Assembly (NCBI GenBank): GCA_037013495.1
Contig: CM072808.1
Span: forward strand, 10,517,319 to 10,581,318
Direction: 5' to 3'
DNA length: 64,000 bases
Source of the DNA: Hippophae tibetana
Taxonomy: Eukaryota; Streptophyta; Magnoliopsida; Rosales; Elaeagnaceae
The position numbers were made by a program, and so were the translations under genes. The notes under the pieces were generated by a model, which searched no databases, was not told the origin of the DNA, and worked only from the letters and a program-made list of their open reading frames with translations. Shown here piece after piece: positions 13,188 to 24,431 of this stretch. Numbering within the stretch: position 1 is the first letter of the stretch; the number at the start of each line of letters is the position of its first letter.

Positions 13188-13404
13188 TTGAGCATGGTTG
13201 AAATTCACATTACTCGCACATTGAAGGGTATTTAGGCAAGTCCAGATAGTACCAGCTTTTAAGAATCTAACGTACTTAAGGGCTAGGTCCAAGGTTCAAG
13301 GTTGGAGAAGGGAAAAAGGAATGGGTTACATGGTGAATATAGATCTATGGGCCTACCCAGATACCCTTCAATGTGTGAGTAATGTGAATTTCAACCATGC
13401 TCAA
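13188..13404. repeat. Inverted repeat, 44-bp arms
   Basis: Arm 13188-13231 and arm 13361-13404 are reverse complements at 43 of 44 positions (one G/A difference, ACTCGCAC versus ACTCACAC), separated by 129 bases. The right arm overlaps the decayed gag reading frame, so the left arm looks like an inverted copy of gag sequence. Confidence 0.9.
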
Positions 13405-14160
13405 CCAAAATGTATTGAGTTTCACTTGCCTTTTAAGACCTAGAACTCCATGCTTTCTAGTAGAATTATTGGACAAAATATGCATAAATATTTGACAATA
13501 ATGGGTCATATTACTAGAAGAATGGTAAAAGTTATTAAAATGGGTAGTTGTTAACAAAAATCTACATTTGGGCTTAATATGACCTTTCTTACCACAATGA
13601 TAATAGACATGCACAAACTCATAGTTTTTTCCACCATAGATGGAGTGAGTGTTTGTGCACAATTAGTAATAGTATAGTAGAGTTGAAAGGCGTTACAAAT
13701 GTGATATTTGATGTTGAAGGAGTAAAAATCTAATCCTTATAACAAAGGTCACGTATATTACCATGTGACTTAGCAATGCTCAAAAATTTATCCACACGTT
13801 GAACTCCAATGGTAAGTCTCTCCACTACTTCACATGATTCTTTGAGATCTTGCATCAATTTTTTATTATTTGCAGCAAGGTTATTATTTTATTCCCCCAA
13901 ACCCACAAGAGTAGAATTCAGTGCATTATTTAGTTATTTCAAAATATTTTTATTTCCTTTTAATTTATTTGAAATAATTTTATATGTCTCAAGTTATTTA
14001 TTTAACTTTTCTATTTTTACATGTAAACTAGTATTCTCTTCATTTATTGTAAGACATTCAAGAAATAGTTCTATAGAACTTTTAATATTACATTTAGATA
14101 GAATAGAAGAGTCAAATTCTCATCATTTGAGCTATCACTCTCACTAACAATAAAATGATC
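13345..14160 (-). pseudogene. Copia gag remnant (SIRE/Maximus-like)
   Basis: Minus-strand fragments follow the C-terminal half of a SIRE/Maximus-like gag. An acidic stretch VSESDSSNDENL lies near 14130. A decayed coiled-coil stretch follows near 13900-14080, then GVQRVDKFLSIAKSHGN near 13780. The CCHC zinc knuckle YYHCGKKGHIKPKC (one cysteine replaced by tyrosine) is near 13590. Stops and frameshifts are numerous. The N-terminal capsid-like part is missing, and the right LTR-like copy abuts the acidic linker almost directly, so an internal deletion is likely. Confidence 0.6.
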
Positions 14161-14214
14161 CATAAGAAAGATCCCTAGGAACAAAAATAAGTCTATTTAG
14201 TTTTGGCCTTAATA

Positions 14215-15484
14215 TAATTGTAAGTTATAAAACAACCCAAATATATCTAGAAGGGGTAAATAAGTTATTTTTAATTTTATTAAATCATAAATACATAACC
14301 TAAGATAATGCACAAATATACTTTACTTACAAGTCCTACTCTATTTTATAGCCACAAAGATTAGTATGAGTGGATTTTGACCAACGTTCTAATTAGCTTA
14401 TTACCAATCAGACATGTTTAGGCATCAACTTGCAAGCTAAGTTAGTACAAAAAACCACAAGTGCCCATATGTGTCCTAGAACAAATTTACCAATGAGTAA
14501 TCCTAACAAGAAGATTAAAAAAATATATTGAATAATTCAAAACTCCTAGAAAATCCTAGAACAAGCTGAGTAAGCAGAAGTCCAACAAAACTATTACTCA
14601 ATTAAATTTAATCCAAGCCTAAAAGAGCCTAAGCAAGAAAAAGTTGTATGAACTTAAAAATATAAAACAAATTGGCTAAAAAATGGGAGTGTAGAAAAAC
14701 AAATATGAATGCAAATTGACCTACTCTCTATCTATGAAATCCACCCTAAAAAATTAAAAGTATTATATACCAAACTACTCCATTGAATTTTGTGATCATC
14801 TTTTTTCATCCCTTGACTTGCAACTCAAATATATCCCTAATGACCTTTATTAATCCTTGTCAATAGCCACCAGTAACGACAAGGTGATATGGAGGCTAAT
14901 TAATTTTTGACTTTCTCAAAAGACTGAGAAATTAATGTGTATATATAGGTGATAATGATAATCTAATAATATTAAGGTTAATCCTTTTTGGGGTTAATTC
15001 ATTGAAGCTAATTAAAAATCTTAATAAGATAAAGGTTATTTCTGGGACACATCTTAAAGACATTGATGCACGTTGAAGAAAATAGTAAGAAGTATTTTCT
15101 TGAGGTTGCTCAAGGTTAATAAATATTTTAAAAGAAAATATCTCAAGCTCGATTGATCAACTTGGGACTCAATTGATCTATCAATGATAATTTGTACAAT
15201 CAATTTTTACTTGAGAGGACTTTATCGATCGATACCCTTAGTGGATAGATCAACTAATGAATACTCTTAGCACCAAAAATAGTTCTAGATGTTGTGAACA
15301 TGTCTTAGCGAATGCATGAGTGCAGTATTATATGTAATAGTTATAAATGATATACTTGATGTACGACCATCCAAAACTTGGGTGTTATTTTAGTTTTTCT
15401 TGATAGACTTGATAACGAGATCGTAAACATATTTATAGGTAATGTTTTGTCCAAAAATAATATCTAAAACTCATAGACTTTACA
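14215..15484 (-). mobile_element. LTR-like copy B (pairs with 10080-11423)
   Basis: Second, diverged copy of the repeat described at 10080-11423. In minus-strand reading it begins TGTAAAGTCTATGAG at 15484 and would be the 5' LTR. I found no primer binding site between it and the gag relic. Confidence 0.65.
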
Positions 15485-17239
15485 TACTAAAATGCAATCT
15501 ACAAGCTTCCTAGTAAATAAAATTAAAAGAATTCATGAGAATAAAAAAGGTTCTAAACATATATGCCATATTTTTAACGAATATGAAGTTTTCCATTCAT
15601 GTCCTTGATTTTTGAATATTTTTTGTCCTTGGTTTTTGAAAGGTTTCTCATTTTTTTGAACATTTCCACTCTATACTTGTACCAAGTAGAACAATACAAC
15701 ATCTTTTTTTTACTGAGTACAATGACGGTCAAAATTTTAACTCAAATTTGAAGATTGAATTGTATTGATCTACATAGAGGTATAAGTCATGTTATGTACC
15801 ATTGGAAATATCTAAAAGCCTAGTTTCAATACAATTTTATGGTTTATGACATGAAGCTCCCAAACAAAGTTATGTTAATTTTAAGGAAGACTATTTACCT
15901 ACTGGAATCAAAACTTATTTTGTTTCTTCAAGGATCTTTTGTTTTACTCAATACTTGGTTAATGTTTTCCTTTATTACTTTGTTTAATTTGTCATTTATA
16001 TTTTTTCAATGTATTTGTTTTCCTAAAGTTGGGGGGTTGTTCACATAAGCCTATTTAATCACTAGTGACTTTAGTGTATACTACTTACTATCATATGTGT
16101 AATATACTCTCTAATGTATTTTGGATAGGATAGGTACTTTATGATTTAATTATATTTGAGTATTTAGAACTCCTTGTATGTCTTTCTTCTCAAAAAGAGT
16201 TATTGTATAGTTTTGTAAATCAATTGGTTGGAATGTTTCTCTCTTTCCCATCAATCTTTGTGTGTTCTGTGGATATATTTTGCATGTATAAAAAAATAGG
16301 TGAACATGTATGAAATTGAAGTTGTTAATTTTATTCATTTTTTTCTTTCTTATTTGAAAATATGTATGTTTTCTTAGATAACCAAGATAATGAGATACAA
16401 CATGTGTTAGAAGAATAATGGTTGTCTTGTGGATGCTACCTCTCTATGATATATATAAGGTCACCAAGGTACACATGTCATCACATTATAGGTTTCAAAG
16501 ATGACTAGTAAGGATGTAAGAGGTGTCACTTGGCTATTGTACTTTTGCTTATGTGGTTATAAGAGAATAGGCATGACCGTACGACTTCATATAGACCTAC
16601 GATAATAGGAATTGGACTAACATCCAAACAATAATCCCCATTACTCTGTTAGTTTATTTCCACCATTAAAGTAAAAGGATAAATTTATTTCACATCTAGA
16701 TTGTAGGTTACCCAATTTCCTATAGGCCATGTCTTTGACCTATAGAGAGTAATTTGATTTGATGTGGAAAACACGTTAAGTCGTAGGAACAATTCATGAG
16801 CAATGATAACAAATTTTAAGATCATTAACCAAGGTGATATGTGTCAATCTTTGACTTCCAATTCATATTATTTTGATCTCACTTTTTTCTTGGGGGTAGT
16901 TACTAATGGTTATTTTTTAAAAAAATATGAGGCTTTGCCACCTCCTTATTTGATTTTTCTCAATTTTTACCCAAGAATTTTTGAGCTTTACTGAGTTTAA
17001 AATTACTTATGCTCTTTCCTTCATTCCCACTAAATTTCCTATCTCTCAGCCTCTAACCAACCCTCTTTGGTTTGTTGATTTATGGTCCATAATTGTCTCA
17101 TTTACACTTCTTTTCCCTTAACTTCCATCTTTATCCTTTTTGCATGCACCTTATTCTTTATTTTCTTTCTCTTTTTGTTTTAATTTGTGTGTTGGGTGTG
17201 TGTTGGGCGTGTGCTTGCTATGCACGCGGCATGTGAGAG
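15485..17239. other. No recognisable gene
   Basis: AT-rich sequence with only short frames lacking family motifs. Nothing supportable seen. Confidence 0.5.
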
Positions 17240-17526
17240 AGACTCAGTTTTGACATTTTTAATCATTTGACTCATTTTGTCCAATTTTTTTATTTTTGAC
17301 TTTTTCTAATGTTTTCTCAACATATTTGTGATATATTTTCTCCAATATTTTTCTTCGAGTCTATAAGTTATTTTCAAACAAAAATACATGAAAAACAATA
17401 AAAATATCCTTAATTCTGACAAAACAAATTTATATAAAATATGAAAAAATCATACAAATATAATTTTATTTAATCAATTAAAGTACATTAAATCATAGTA
17501 ATTTTAGTGTTTTTTAACACTTATCA
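17240..17526 (-). mobile_element. Truncated Athila-family LTR
   Basis: Matches the last 300 bases of the Athila LTRs at 52075-52366 and 63575-63868. Shared pieces include CATTTTGTCCAATTTTT, ATATTTGTGATATA (ATATTTGTGATGTA in the young copy), AAAACAATAAAAATA, TTTATATAAA and the terminal CACTTATCA. About 80% of the LTR is absent, and no internal Athila sequence follows. Confidence 0.75.
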
Positions 17527-18433
17527 CATTCCAAGCCCTATCTTTTTCCATCATTTATAATTATAGGAGAAAAAAGGACAAAGCTTCAAGTACCATATTG
17601 AAGTTATCGTTTATTTGCTACCCACTTTTTCTCCTTTAGCATCTATGAGTATGGCCAAAGAATTTAGTAATCTTGTTAAAACTATTTAGATTAACTCTCC
17701 GGAACATAATAGCAATAAACTTCTTGAACATAATGAGAGTCTCAAATCCAACTTGAGTCAAAAGAAAGTTTGTTTGGGTTTCAAGGATCCTACTACTAGC
17801 TCTTAGGTATGTCCCACACTTCTTGAACATAATGAGAGTCTCAAATCCAACTTAACAACAATAAATTTCTTGAACATAATGAGAGTCTCAAATACAACTT
17901 GAGACAAAAATAGGTTCGTTTGGGTTTCAAGTATCCTACCACTAGCTCGTAGGTATTTCCCACATTTCAAGAAAAGAAAAACTTAGTCACATAACCTCTT
18001 TTGTGAATCATAAGACTAGTTAGGCCAATTTCTACTTTAACAATGGTTAAAGTATTTATAACAAGGTGTGTCTGATCCTATAGGAAATGGGAAATAAAGG
18101 GGAGGGACGAATATATCCTAGCTACTATCCCACATAATTGAAAAGGGTCGAAGATGAAATTTGCCCCTTGATTTTTCCCCAAACAAAGGGCTAAAGGGCT
18201 AACCAATCAGGTAGATAACGCCAGCCTATTTACTGGGTATCCAAGCATGGAGTCATTATTTCATGGTTGAATGCTACTAGTAATAGAGGAGACCAATTTT
18301 TAGTATATCATTCCAAAATGATCTTTTGGATTATGCTTTTTGATAGCTTGTAGCTTTTCTCATATTTAAAAATAATTTTATGAACTTGAATTAAAGTCTT
18401 TCTCTTTGTTTCCCTTATTTATCATTGAGGTGA
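17527..18433. other. No gene; contains a tandem duplication
   Basis: Apart from the direct repeats at 17721-17970, nothing recognisable is present up to the Reina element target site at 18434. Confidence 0.5.
17721..17970. repeat. Nested direct repeats (35-bp and about 100-bp units)
   Basis: TTCTTGAACATAATGAGAGT starts at 17721, at about 17820 and at 17867. The first and third copies extend for about 100 bases through GTTTGGGTTTCAAG-ATCCTAC and TAGGTAT-TCCCACA. The middle copy is cut after about 35 bases. Confidence 0.85.
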
Positions 18434-18438
18434 TTGAC

Positions 18439-18737
18439 TGATACAGTAAATTTACAGAGAAGAAGATAAAGGAAGAAGAAGAACCAAATGAGGAGCTAAA
18501 TTTTGTGTAAGATTTTCGATAATCCTTCTCATTTCTAAATGGCTTTATATATAGACTTATAGGAACAAAATTGATGAACAAATCCTAACTAATTTCTGAC
18601 ATTCCTAATAGAATTTCCTAGCCCTAATTTATTCGGTGGTCTCTTTCTGTTTTCCTAACTGAATTCACGCCTTTCCTATGCCTAACCTCTACGCACGATA
18701 CTTTTCTGATGAGGATGAATAGAATGAGCTCGTATCA
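18439..18737 (-). mobile_element. Reina-like 3' LTR
   Basis: It starts TGATACAG and ends CGTATCA, 299 bases, and aligns with 32915-33213 without net indels. A TATATATA box at 18546-18553 reads on the minus strand. Target duplication TTGAC lies at 18434-18438. Confidence 0.92.
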
Positions 18738-18755
18738 TTCCTCCCTCCCTAGGAG
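18738..18755 (-). promoter_or_regulatory. Polypurine tract of the Reina-like element
   Basis: TTCCTCCCTCCCTAGG on the + strand is a purine-rich AGGGAGGGAGGAA on the minus strand. It abuts the 3' LTR and is the expected second-strand DNA primer. Confidence 0.85.
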
Positions 18756-18798
18756 AATCCTTGTCCTTAAGGATGAAGTTTGGGTATGATTTCAAAAA

Positions 18799-20568
18799 TC
18801 ACCACTCATTTTCCCAAGTAGCTTCTTCAGTTGGAATATCCTTCCATTTGACCAAAATTTCGGTCTTGGTTTGATATTTCCCTTTTTGGGTCACATAGTG
18901 GTTGAGAATGGTTCCAGGTTGAGGAAGAATTTTTGCTTGTTTAGAGACTGAAGGAAGTTGGTTTGAGCTTGATGGAATTTTCCCTTCGTGTTTTCTTAGC
19001 ATGCTTACATGAAATACATCATGTATTTGTGAAGCGAGAGGCAGTGGCAGCTTGTAAGCCACTGGTCCTATTCAAGCGATGATTCTATATGGCCCAAAAA
19101 AACAAGGAGCTAATTTTCTTAATGAGCAAAAGGCTACTAATGATTGTCTATAGAGTTAAAGCCTCAGGTATACATAATCTCCTTTCTTGAAGATGACCTC
19201 TTACCGATGTCTATCAGCTTGGCATTTCATTTGGTTCTGGGCTTGTAGCAGGTTGTGCCTTAATTCTCATAGTAAGTGATCTATGGTATGTAGGTGCTCA
19301 TCCACAGCTAGCACTTGAGCAGTTTTGGGGACATATGTTAATATGAGAGGAGGTGGAATGTCGTAAACTGCTTCCAAGGGAGTCATCTGTGTTGTGGAGT
19401 GGATGGAAGTGTTGTAGCTATACTCAGCCCAAGAAATTCACTCAATCCATTTGCGTGGTTGATCCGCAGTGAAGCAGTGTAGATATTTTTCTAGTGTGCG
19501 GTTGGTTACCTCAATCTATCCATCTGTCTAAGGATGGTAGCTGGAATTCATGCACAATTGGGTTCCTTGTAAACGAAACAACTCTTGCTAGGAAGAACTA
19601 ATAAACACCTTATCATGATCACTACGATAGAAGTAGGCATACCACGCAGGCATAAGATATTGGACACAAATGTCATGGCCAAAGTGGGGGCTGAAAAGGG
19701 ATGGTTCATAGGAATGAAATGAGCATATTTACTCAAGTGGTCCACAATCACCATTATAACTGTATGTCCTTTTGAAGTTGGTAATCCTTCCACAAAATCC
19801 ATTGAGATATCAGCCCAAATCTTCTCAGGTATGGAAAGTGGTTGAAGCAACCCTACTGGTCTCATAGTTTCTATTTTGAACCTTTGGCAAGTTTCACACT
19901 CCTTGAGGAATTTCTTTAACATTTGGCGCAGTTTGGGCCAGGTGAAGCTATTTTTTATGCGAGATAGGGTTTTGAGGAACCCAAAGTGTCCCCCCATTGG
20001 GAAGGATTTAGGGCTCAAATATACCTTGTTGTTTTTAAACCAGAATCCATCTCGTTGTAACAATTTATGAGCCATTCCAGGAGTAGATTTGGCTATTAGG
20101 TTTTTGTAGAAGGGATGTTGCTGAACTTCCTTCTGTAGTTGTGGCCACCATTCCATCTGTGGCTGAGATATACTTAAAAAGAAGAATTCTACTACTCGTG
20201 AAAGAGAATTAGCTCCTTGGTTTTCTTTCCTACATTTGTACTCAATCTTATAATCATATCCCAGTAGCTTAGAAAACCATTGTACTTGTGCTGGGGTGGT
20301 AATGCGCTGCTATAGCAGATATTTAAGGCTCCTCTGATCAGTGAGGATGGTAAATGGTTTTCCTAATAGGAAAGGGCGCAACACTCGTATAGCTTTAATG
20401 ATAACTAACATTTCTTTCTCATATGTTGATAAAGCCAAGGTTGAACCCTTGAGAGCTTGGTGGAAGTAAGCTATTGGTCTGTCTGCTTGAGTAAGGATCG
20501 CTCCCAACCAGATGCCATTGGCATCACATTCAATTACCAATCTTTGGGAAAAATCGAGAAGGCTTAAA
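18799..20568 (-). pseudogene. Reina-like pol, 3' part (RNase H, integrase, chromodomain)
   Basis: Minus-strand fragments follow family order. RNase H: VIECDANGIWLGAILTQ, then STYEKEMLVIIKAI and ILTDQRSLKYLL (20540-20310). Integrase: GHFGFLKTLSRIKNSFTWPK and CETCQRFK (zinc-binding end), then ISMDFVEGLPTSKGHTVIMV with the first catalytic Asp (20156-19548). Then the linker PLASQIHDVFHVSMLRKH, and a chromodomain LVKWKDIPTEEATWENEW (19062-18799). Chromodomains of this group are thought to direct integration to modified histones. Frames are broken between 20310 and 20156 and again around 19062-19548. The 5' continuation lies beyond the CACTA insertion at 30459. Confidence 0.88.
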
Positions 20569-20660
20569 CACTACTACAGAAATAGGCATTAAAGTGAGTT
20601 AAAAACCGACTTTAAATTTAGCGACTTAAAATGTAAAGTCGGTTCATCCCGTGAACCAAC
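20569..20660 (-). repeat. CACTA left terminus and subterminal motifs
   Basis: A CACTACTACA terminal inverted repeat is followed by AACCGACTTTAAATTT, AGCGACTTAAAA and AAAGTCGGTT. These share ACCGACTTTA/TAAAGTCGGT and AGCGACTT cores with the right end (30370-30455). In En/Spm such subterminal repeats bind the TNPA protein. Confidence 0.85.
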
Positions 20661-21102
20661 TTTACCCGTACATTTTATGATTTGTTTTTATTTTTATTTT
20701 TATTTTTCGTATTATTCAATATATATATATAGCATAAAAAAATAAAAAATAATATAATAATATAAATAATTAAAAATTTAAATATATTTAATTACTTGAT
20801 AATTAAATTTATTACAAAAACAAATAATGTATATATAATACATATAGTTAACTCAAATTACAAATAAAATAATGTCGTCAAAGTGTAATTATGCGATCGA
20901 GTAAGCTTGGTTGGCTTAGAATCTTGATTGGCTTTCACAAGCATTATGACAAAAAACCTGATCCATATAACAATTCATATTCCCCTACATACATGAGCAC
21001 GTAAAAAATCCATCAAAAAAGCTGTCTAAACTTCAGACATATAAATGAAGAAATTTAATCATTATAAATATTACCATAAAAAAGAGATTAACAGCGACAT
21101 TC

Positions 21103-21442
21103 GATGAATTCATATTAGCACTTTATTAATCATTTGTCTATATATATGAAGTTATCTAGAATCTCTACTAGTATTTTTTAATGCTATATATAATGAACTC
21201 TAAATATGAAATCAAGTGTAACTTCGATTTCTTACTTGGCTTGTGTGAGTTTTGGTGCCCTTAAACATACGGAACACGTTCATGGGCACCAAAACTCATA
21301 CAAACCAAGAAAAAAATCAGAGTTACGTACACCTGATTTGTCCATTTAGAGCTCATTATAGTATTAAAAATACTAGCAGAGATTCCAGATAAATTCATAT
21401 TTATAAACAAATGATTAATAAAGTGCTATTATGAGTTCGTAA
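21103..21442. repeat. Long hairpin, about 158-bp arms, in CACTA 3' region
   Basis: Arm about 21103-21260 and arm about 21284-21442 are imperfect reverse complements, roughly 80-85% by eye, with a 23-base loop at 21261-21283. Matching pairs include GAGTTTTGGTGCCC/GGGCACCAAAACTC around the loop and AGCACTTTATTAATCATTTG/CAAATGATTAATAAAGTGCT at the base. It lies between the left subterminal region and the Ulp1-like coding end. A transcript through it would fold into one long stem. Confidence 0.85.
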
Positions 21443-21619
21443 GGAAAGTCGAAAAGAGAGATGAGATGTAGTTTGGGCCAAAAATAGGTCTATAAAACAA
21501 TGTGTTCCCCTAAATACATGAGCATATGATTAATCATCCATCAAACAAGTGATTTCAAACACATGAATAGATAGAGAAATTAAATCATTAAAAAATTTAC
21601 TGTTATGTTGTCATATGCT

Positions 21620-22720
21620 ATTCAAGATCATCAGAATCTTCTCCTGATTCTTCTTGTGATGATATAATTTGAAGCATGTGTTTTTCCCATTCCTCTCATA
21701 AATCATCAAAACATTTCTGGTCGTAGCCCGTCTTGTTCCAACCAAAGAACTACATGTATTTAAAATCAAAATAAGAATATAATTTCATTTATTTACAAAA
21801 ACAAACTCAAATATGTTAAAAACTTTTATGTATATGGGTAAAAGATATTACCACATCATCAATTGGAATTTTGATATTTGTGATGATTTCGCTCATAAAC
21901 TTCATGACATAATAACCACACATGACTCCATTATTTTGTTGTGGAACCTACAAAAAAAAAGTGTACATGAATTTTCATATTAAAAACATCCTTATTATTC
22001 AATTGTAAAATTAATAAAATTATTAATATTGACTTGTACATACCATAACTTTTGTCCATATAAGCTTATGAGATTTTTTAAGGGCAATGCCCCTAAACTT
22101 GTTCCATAACTTCCATGCCCTATCAAGGTATAACACGATTAGTTTTTATTAAATATTACAAAAAATAATAGAAGAAACTAATATGTAACTATATATAACT
22201 CTTACATTTATCTGTACTCAGTTCTATAAAAGTTGAGTCACAATACCAAGCATGATTATTGAACATATCAATGATTACCAACATCCAATGATCTTGGCCT
22301 TGTTCAAACTTTAATGGCCAACGGATTATCAACTTTTGATTTCTGTTAAGTGTTAATGCTCTATCACATAATTGTTTAGCTCTGATGCTAACATCCTTCT
22401 CTTGATATTGATTGACATATGAAGAATCGAAGAACATTGCTAAATGTGATGAGTGATTATGTTGAAGTCGATAATAGCACACCTTAAAGGAGTTGAATTC
22501 TTCTTCAATTTTAGTGTATTTCACCTTACTTACCGTCTGAGGCTTATGTTTTGGAATTTTAAAATACTCCATAGAACCATCATATTGGCTACCTCTCCTA
22601 ACACGATCAGGATGCTCGCGTCCGAATGCATGATATAAAGCATCTCTCCCAGGTTCTTCGATTATTTCACCCCTGGATATTTTTTCTTGAACAACTCTCA
22701 ACAAATAATAAAGCACACAA
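21620..22720 (-). pseudogene. Ulp1-like (C48) cysteine protease region of the CACTA element
   Basis: The largest exon-like frame is 22716-22189. It ends with the C48 His-Asp part: DHWMLVIIDMFNNHAWYCDS, His near 22286 and Asp near 22232. Further exon-like segments follow on the minus strand: AWKLWNKFRGIALKKSHK (about 22120-22050), QQNNGVMCGYYVMKFM (about 21940-21890) with the oxyanion Gln and catalytic Cys, and GWNKTGYDQKCFDDL (about 21755-21710). The last carries an in-frame stop before a short acidic tail. Ulp1 proteases process SUMO, and C48 domains are often found inside plant CACTA and Mutator elements. The three catalytic residues are visible, but the C-terminal stop and uncertain splicing make function doubtful. 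It may form one gene with the region at 22780-23740. Confidence 0.75.
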
Positions 22721-22779
22721 ACATATCATTCATTATTACATCAATTATTAAATATCATTAAGACTTTTTATCAACCGAA

Positions 22780-23740
22780 ATTACTAACCAACTTATTTAA
22801 TTGTTCTTTTCCTCGCTGAGTCATCGGTCTTGAATTCTTCGTTTTGGGATTCTTTGTTTCTATGTACAATTCAATTCGGGTAACATGTCTACCCAATTCA
22901 GCTTCCTACATAAATTATGAAAATTTTATTAACAATGACATGAAATTAAATTGAGGAAAATAAATATAAAAATATTTATAAATTAAGAAAAATTAAAAAT
23001 ATCATTCTATATCTAACTTCAGGATTTGAAGACCTCCCAGTACGGTTAGGAAGAATGTTATGCATTTGTACATTCTAATGATCTTCTCTAATAATATGAA
23101 ATTCATCTGAACGTTTATAATCCACAAAGTCTTTCCAAACTTGAGGTGTAATCCAGGGGTGTCCTTCAGGGATTTTGTAGATCTCATTCTCATTAAGTGT
23201 TTCCAAATATGGAAACACATAATTTCTTGCCAATCTAGAAGTCTTGTAGTCCTTCCACGCCTTATTTGCAATCTTATAACACTTGCCCTTCCAACTATCA
23301 TCGACTTTGTAACGATTCTGTAAAAACACAGTACAAAAGATTAGATATAATACACCTAATATAATATATATATATTGATTATAAAATATAAGAGACTTAC
23401 ACAAATGGTTATCCATATTTTGAACTTTTCTGCATCGTCAACCTTAGACCCATCATTTATATTGATTGGTATACTGGACTTTGCCAGTCAACCAATAGAG
23501 GATTTCAATTGTTGACCAGTTTTTCCTATTGGATTACCAGTAGCATCAAATAGAACAGGTATTCTATCATGTGGGTTAAGTGGAGCATCAGGTATATTCG
23601 CCCAACCTCTTCTTTTCAAATACCCCAATGGATCATTTGGATCTACAAGCTCTGTTATCCAAATATCCATGAAATATCTACAAACAATGAAGAAATATAA
23701 ATTAATTGACAATTTTAGGATCATACATATATATAAGAGT
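22780..23740 (-). pseudogene. TNPA-like Transposase_24 (Ptta/En/Spm) region
   Basis: Exon-like segments on the minus strand: ITELVDPNDPLGYLKRRGW, then DAPLNPHDRIPVLFDATGNP (23724-23488); DDSWKGKCYKIANKAWKDYK, then EGHPWITPQVWKDFVDYK (about 23320-23080); and ELGRHVTRIELYIETKNPK (about 22910-22800). The wording resembles the plant Ptta/En/Spm transposase_24 family, whose WKDYK and PPGI/WITPQVWKDFV-type strings are typical. Two stops appear to be point changes: TGA for a Trp codon after QLKSSIG, and TAG after IIREDH. This protein would correspond to the subterminal-repeat-binding partner of TNPD. Confidence 0.7.
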
Positions 23741-24018
23741 TATTACAACAATATAATATAGAACATACATTATGTTTAATTAGGTTGTTGATCGTTGATA
23801 AGAGCTAAATTATTGCATTTTTGTTATGATTTAAATGTTGATATTTGTGTGAAAATTGTGTTTATTTGATTATTTAATCCACAAATGTCATTTCACGGGT
23901 ATTTCGTGTTTAAAGTGCAATTTCAGGTAAAATCATGATTTTGGAGAAGTTAGGGACAAAGTACAATGATCGGGATTGAATGAAAATAAAAAGAGAACAA
24001 AATTTCAAAATTTGGAAT

Positions 24019-24360
24019 TTCGCCGCCGGCGAGAGTATTCTCGCCGCCGGTGAAAACCTTACGGAGAAAATGTTGAAAATCATGCAGAGCACGGATTTTG
24101 GCCAAGTGAATCTCGCCGCCGGCCAAAGTATTCTCGCCGCCAGCCAAAGTATCTCGCCGTCGGCTAAAATCCTGGCGAAAATCTTCCCGAGAGCACAAAT
24201 TTTGGTAAACTAATCTCGCCGCCGGCCAAATAATTCTCGCCGCCGGCCAAAGCATCTCGCCGCCGGCCACATTATGTTGGCTGCCGGCCAAAATCCAAAA
24301 ACCCAAAATTTAATTTTCCAGAAATCTCGCCACGGCGAGAATAATGTCGCCGCCGGCGAG
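24019..24360 (+). repeat. GC-rich CTCGCCGCCGGC repeat cluster in LTR U3
   Basis: About eleven copies or variants of CTCGCCGCCGGC(C/G), spaced irregularly by about 15-65 bases. Several extend to the palindrome-like TCGCCGCCGGCGAG. They are GC-rich islands in otherwise AT-rich sequence and lie 65-400 bases upstream of the LTR TATA box. Confidence 0.9.
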
Positions 24361-24423
24361 GTTCGTCCGAAAACAGATTTTTTTTGTTGTTTTGTTCCAA
24401 AATTGCCCCCCAAACCCTAGATC

Positions 24424-24431
24424 TATATATA
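24424..24431 (+). promoter_or_regulatory. TATA box of the solo LTR
   Basis: TATATATA follows the GC-rich repeat cluster and precedes a purine-rich probable leader (GGAGAAAGAGGGGGACGG). Confidence 0.6.

Noticed and set aside
10080..15484. Clean LTR retrotransposon with target duplication
   Set aside because: The two LTR-like copies are real, but the left edges are blurred and no matching target duplication or primer site was found. Kept only as LTR-like copies.
18799..20156. Host chromodomain gene
   Set aside because: The chromodomain follows integrase in the gypsy order inside well-defined LTRs, so it belongs to the retrotransposon.
23910..24413. Overlapping ORFs with LAGGE or WPAAR repeats
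   Set aside because: Both strands are open because of the GC-rich LTR repeat cluster. No coding evidence.
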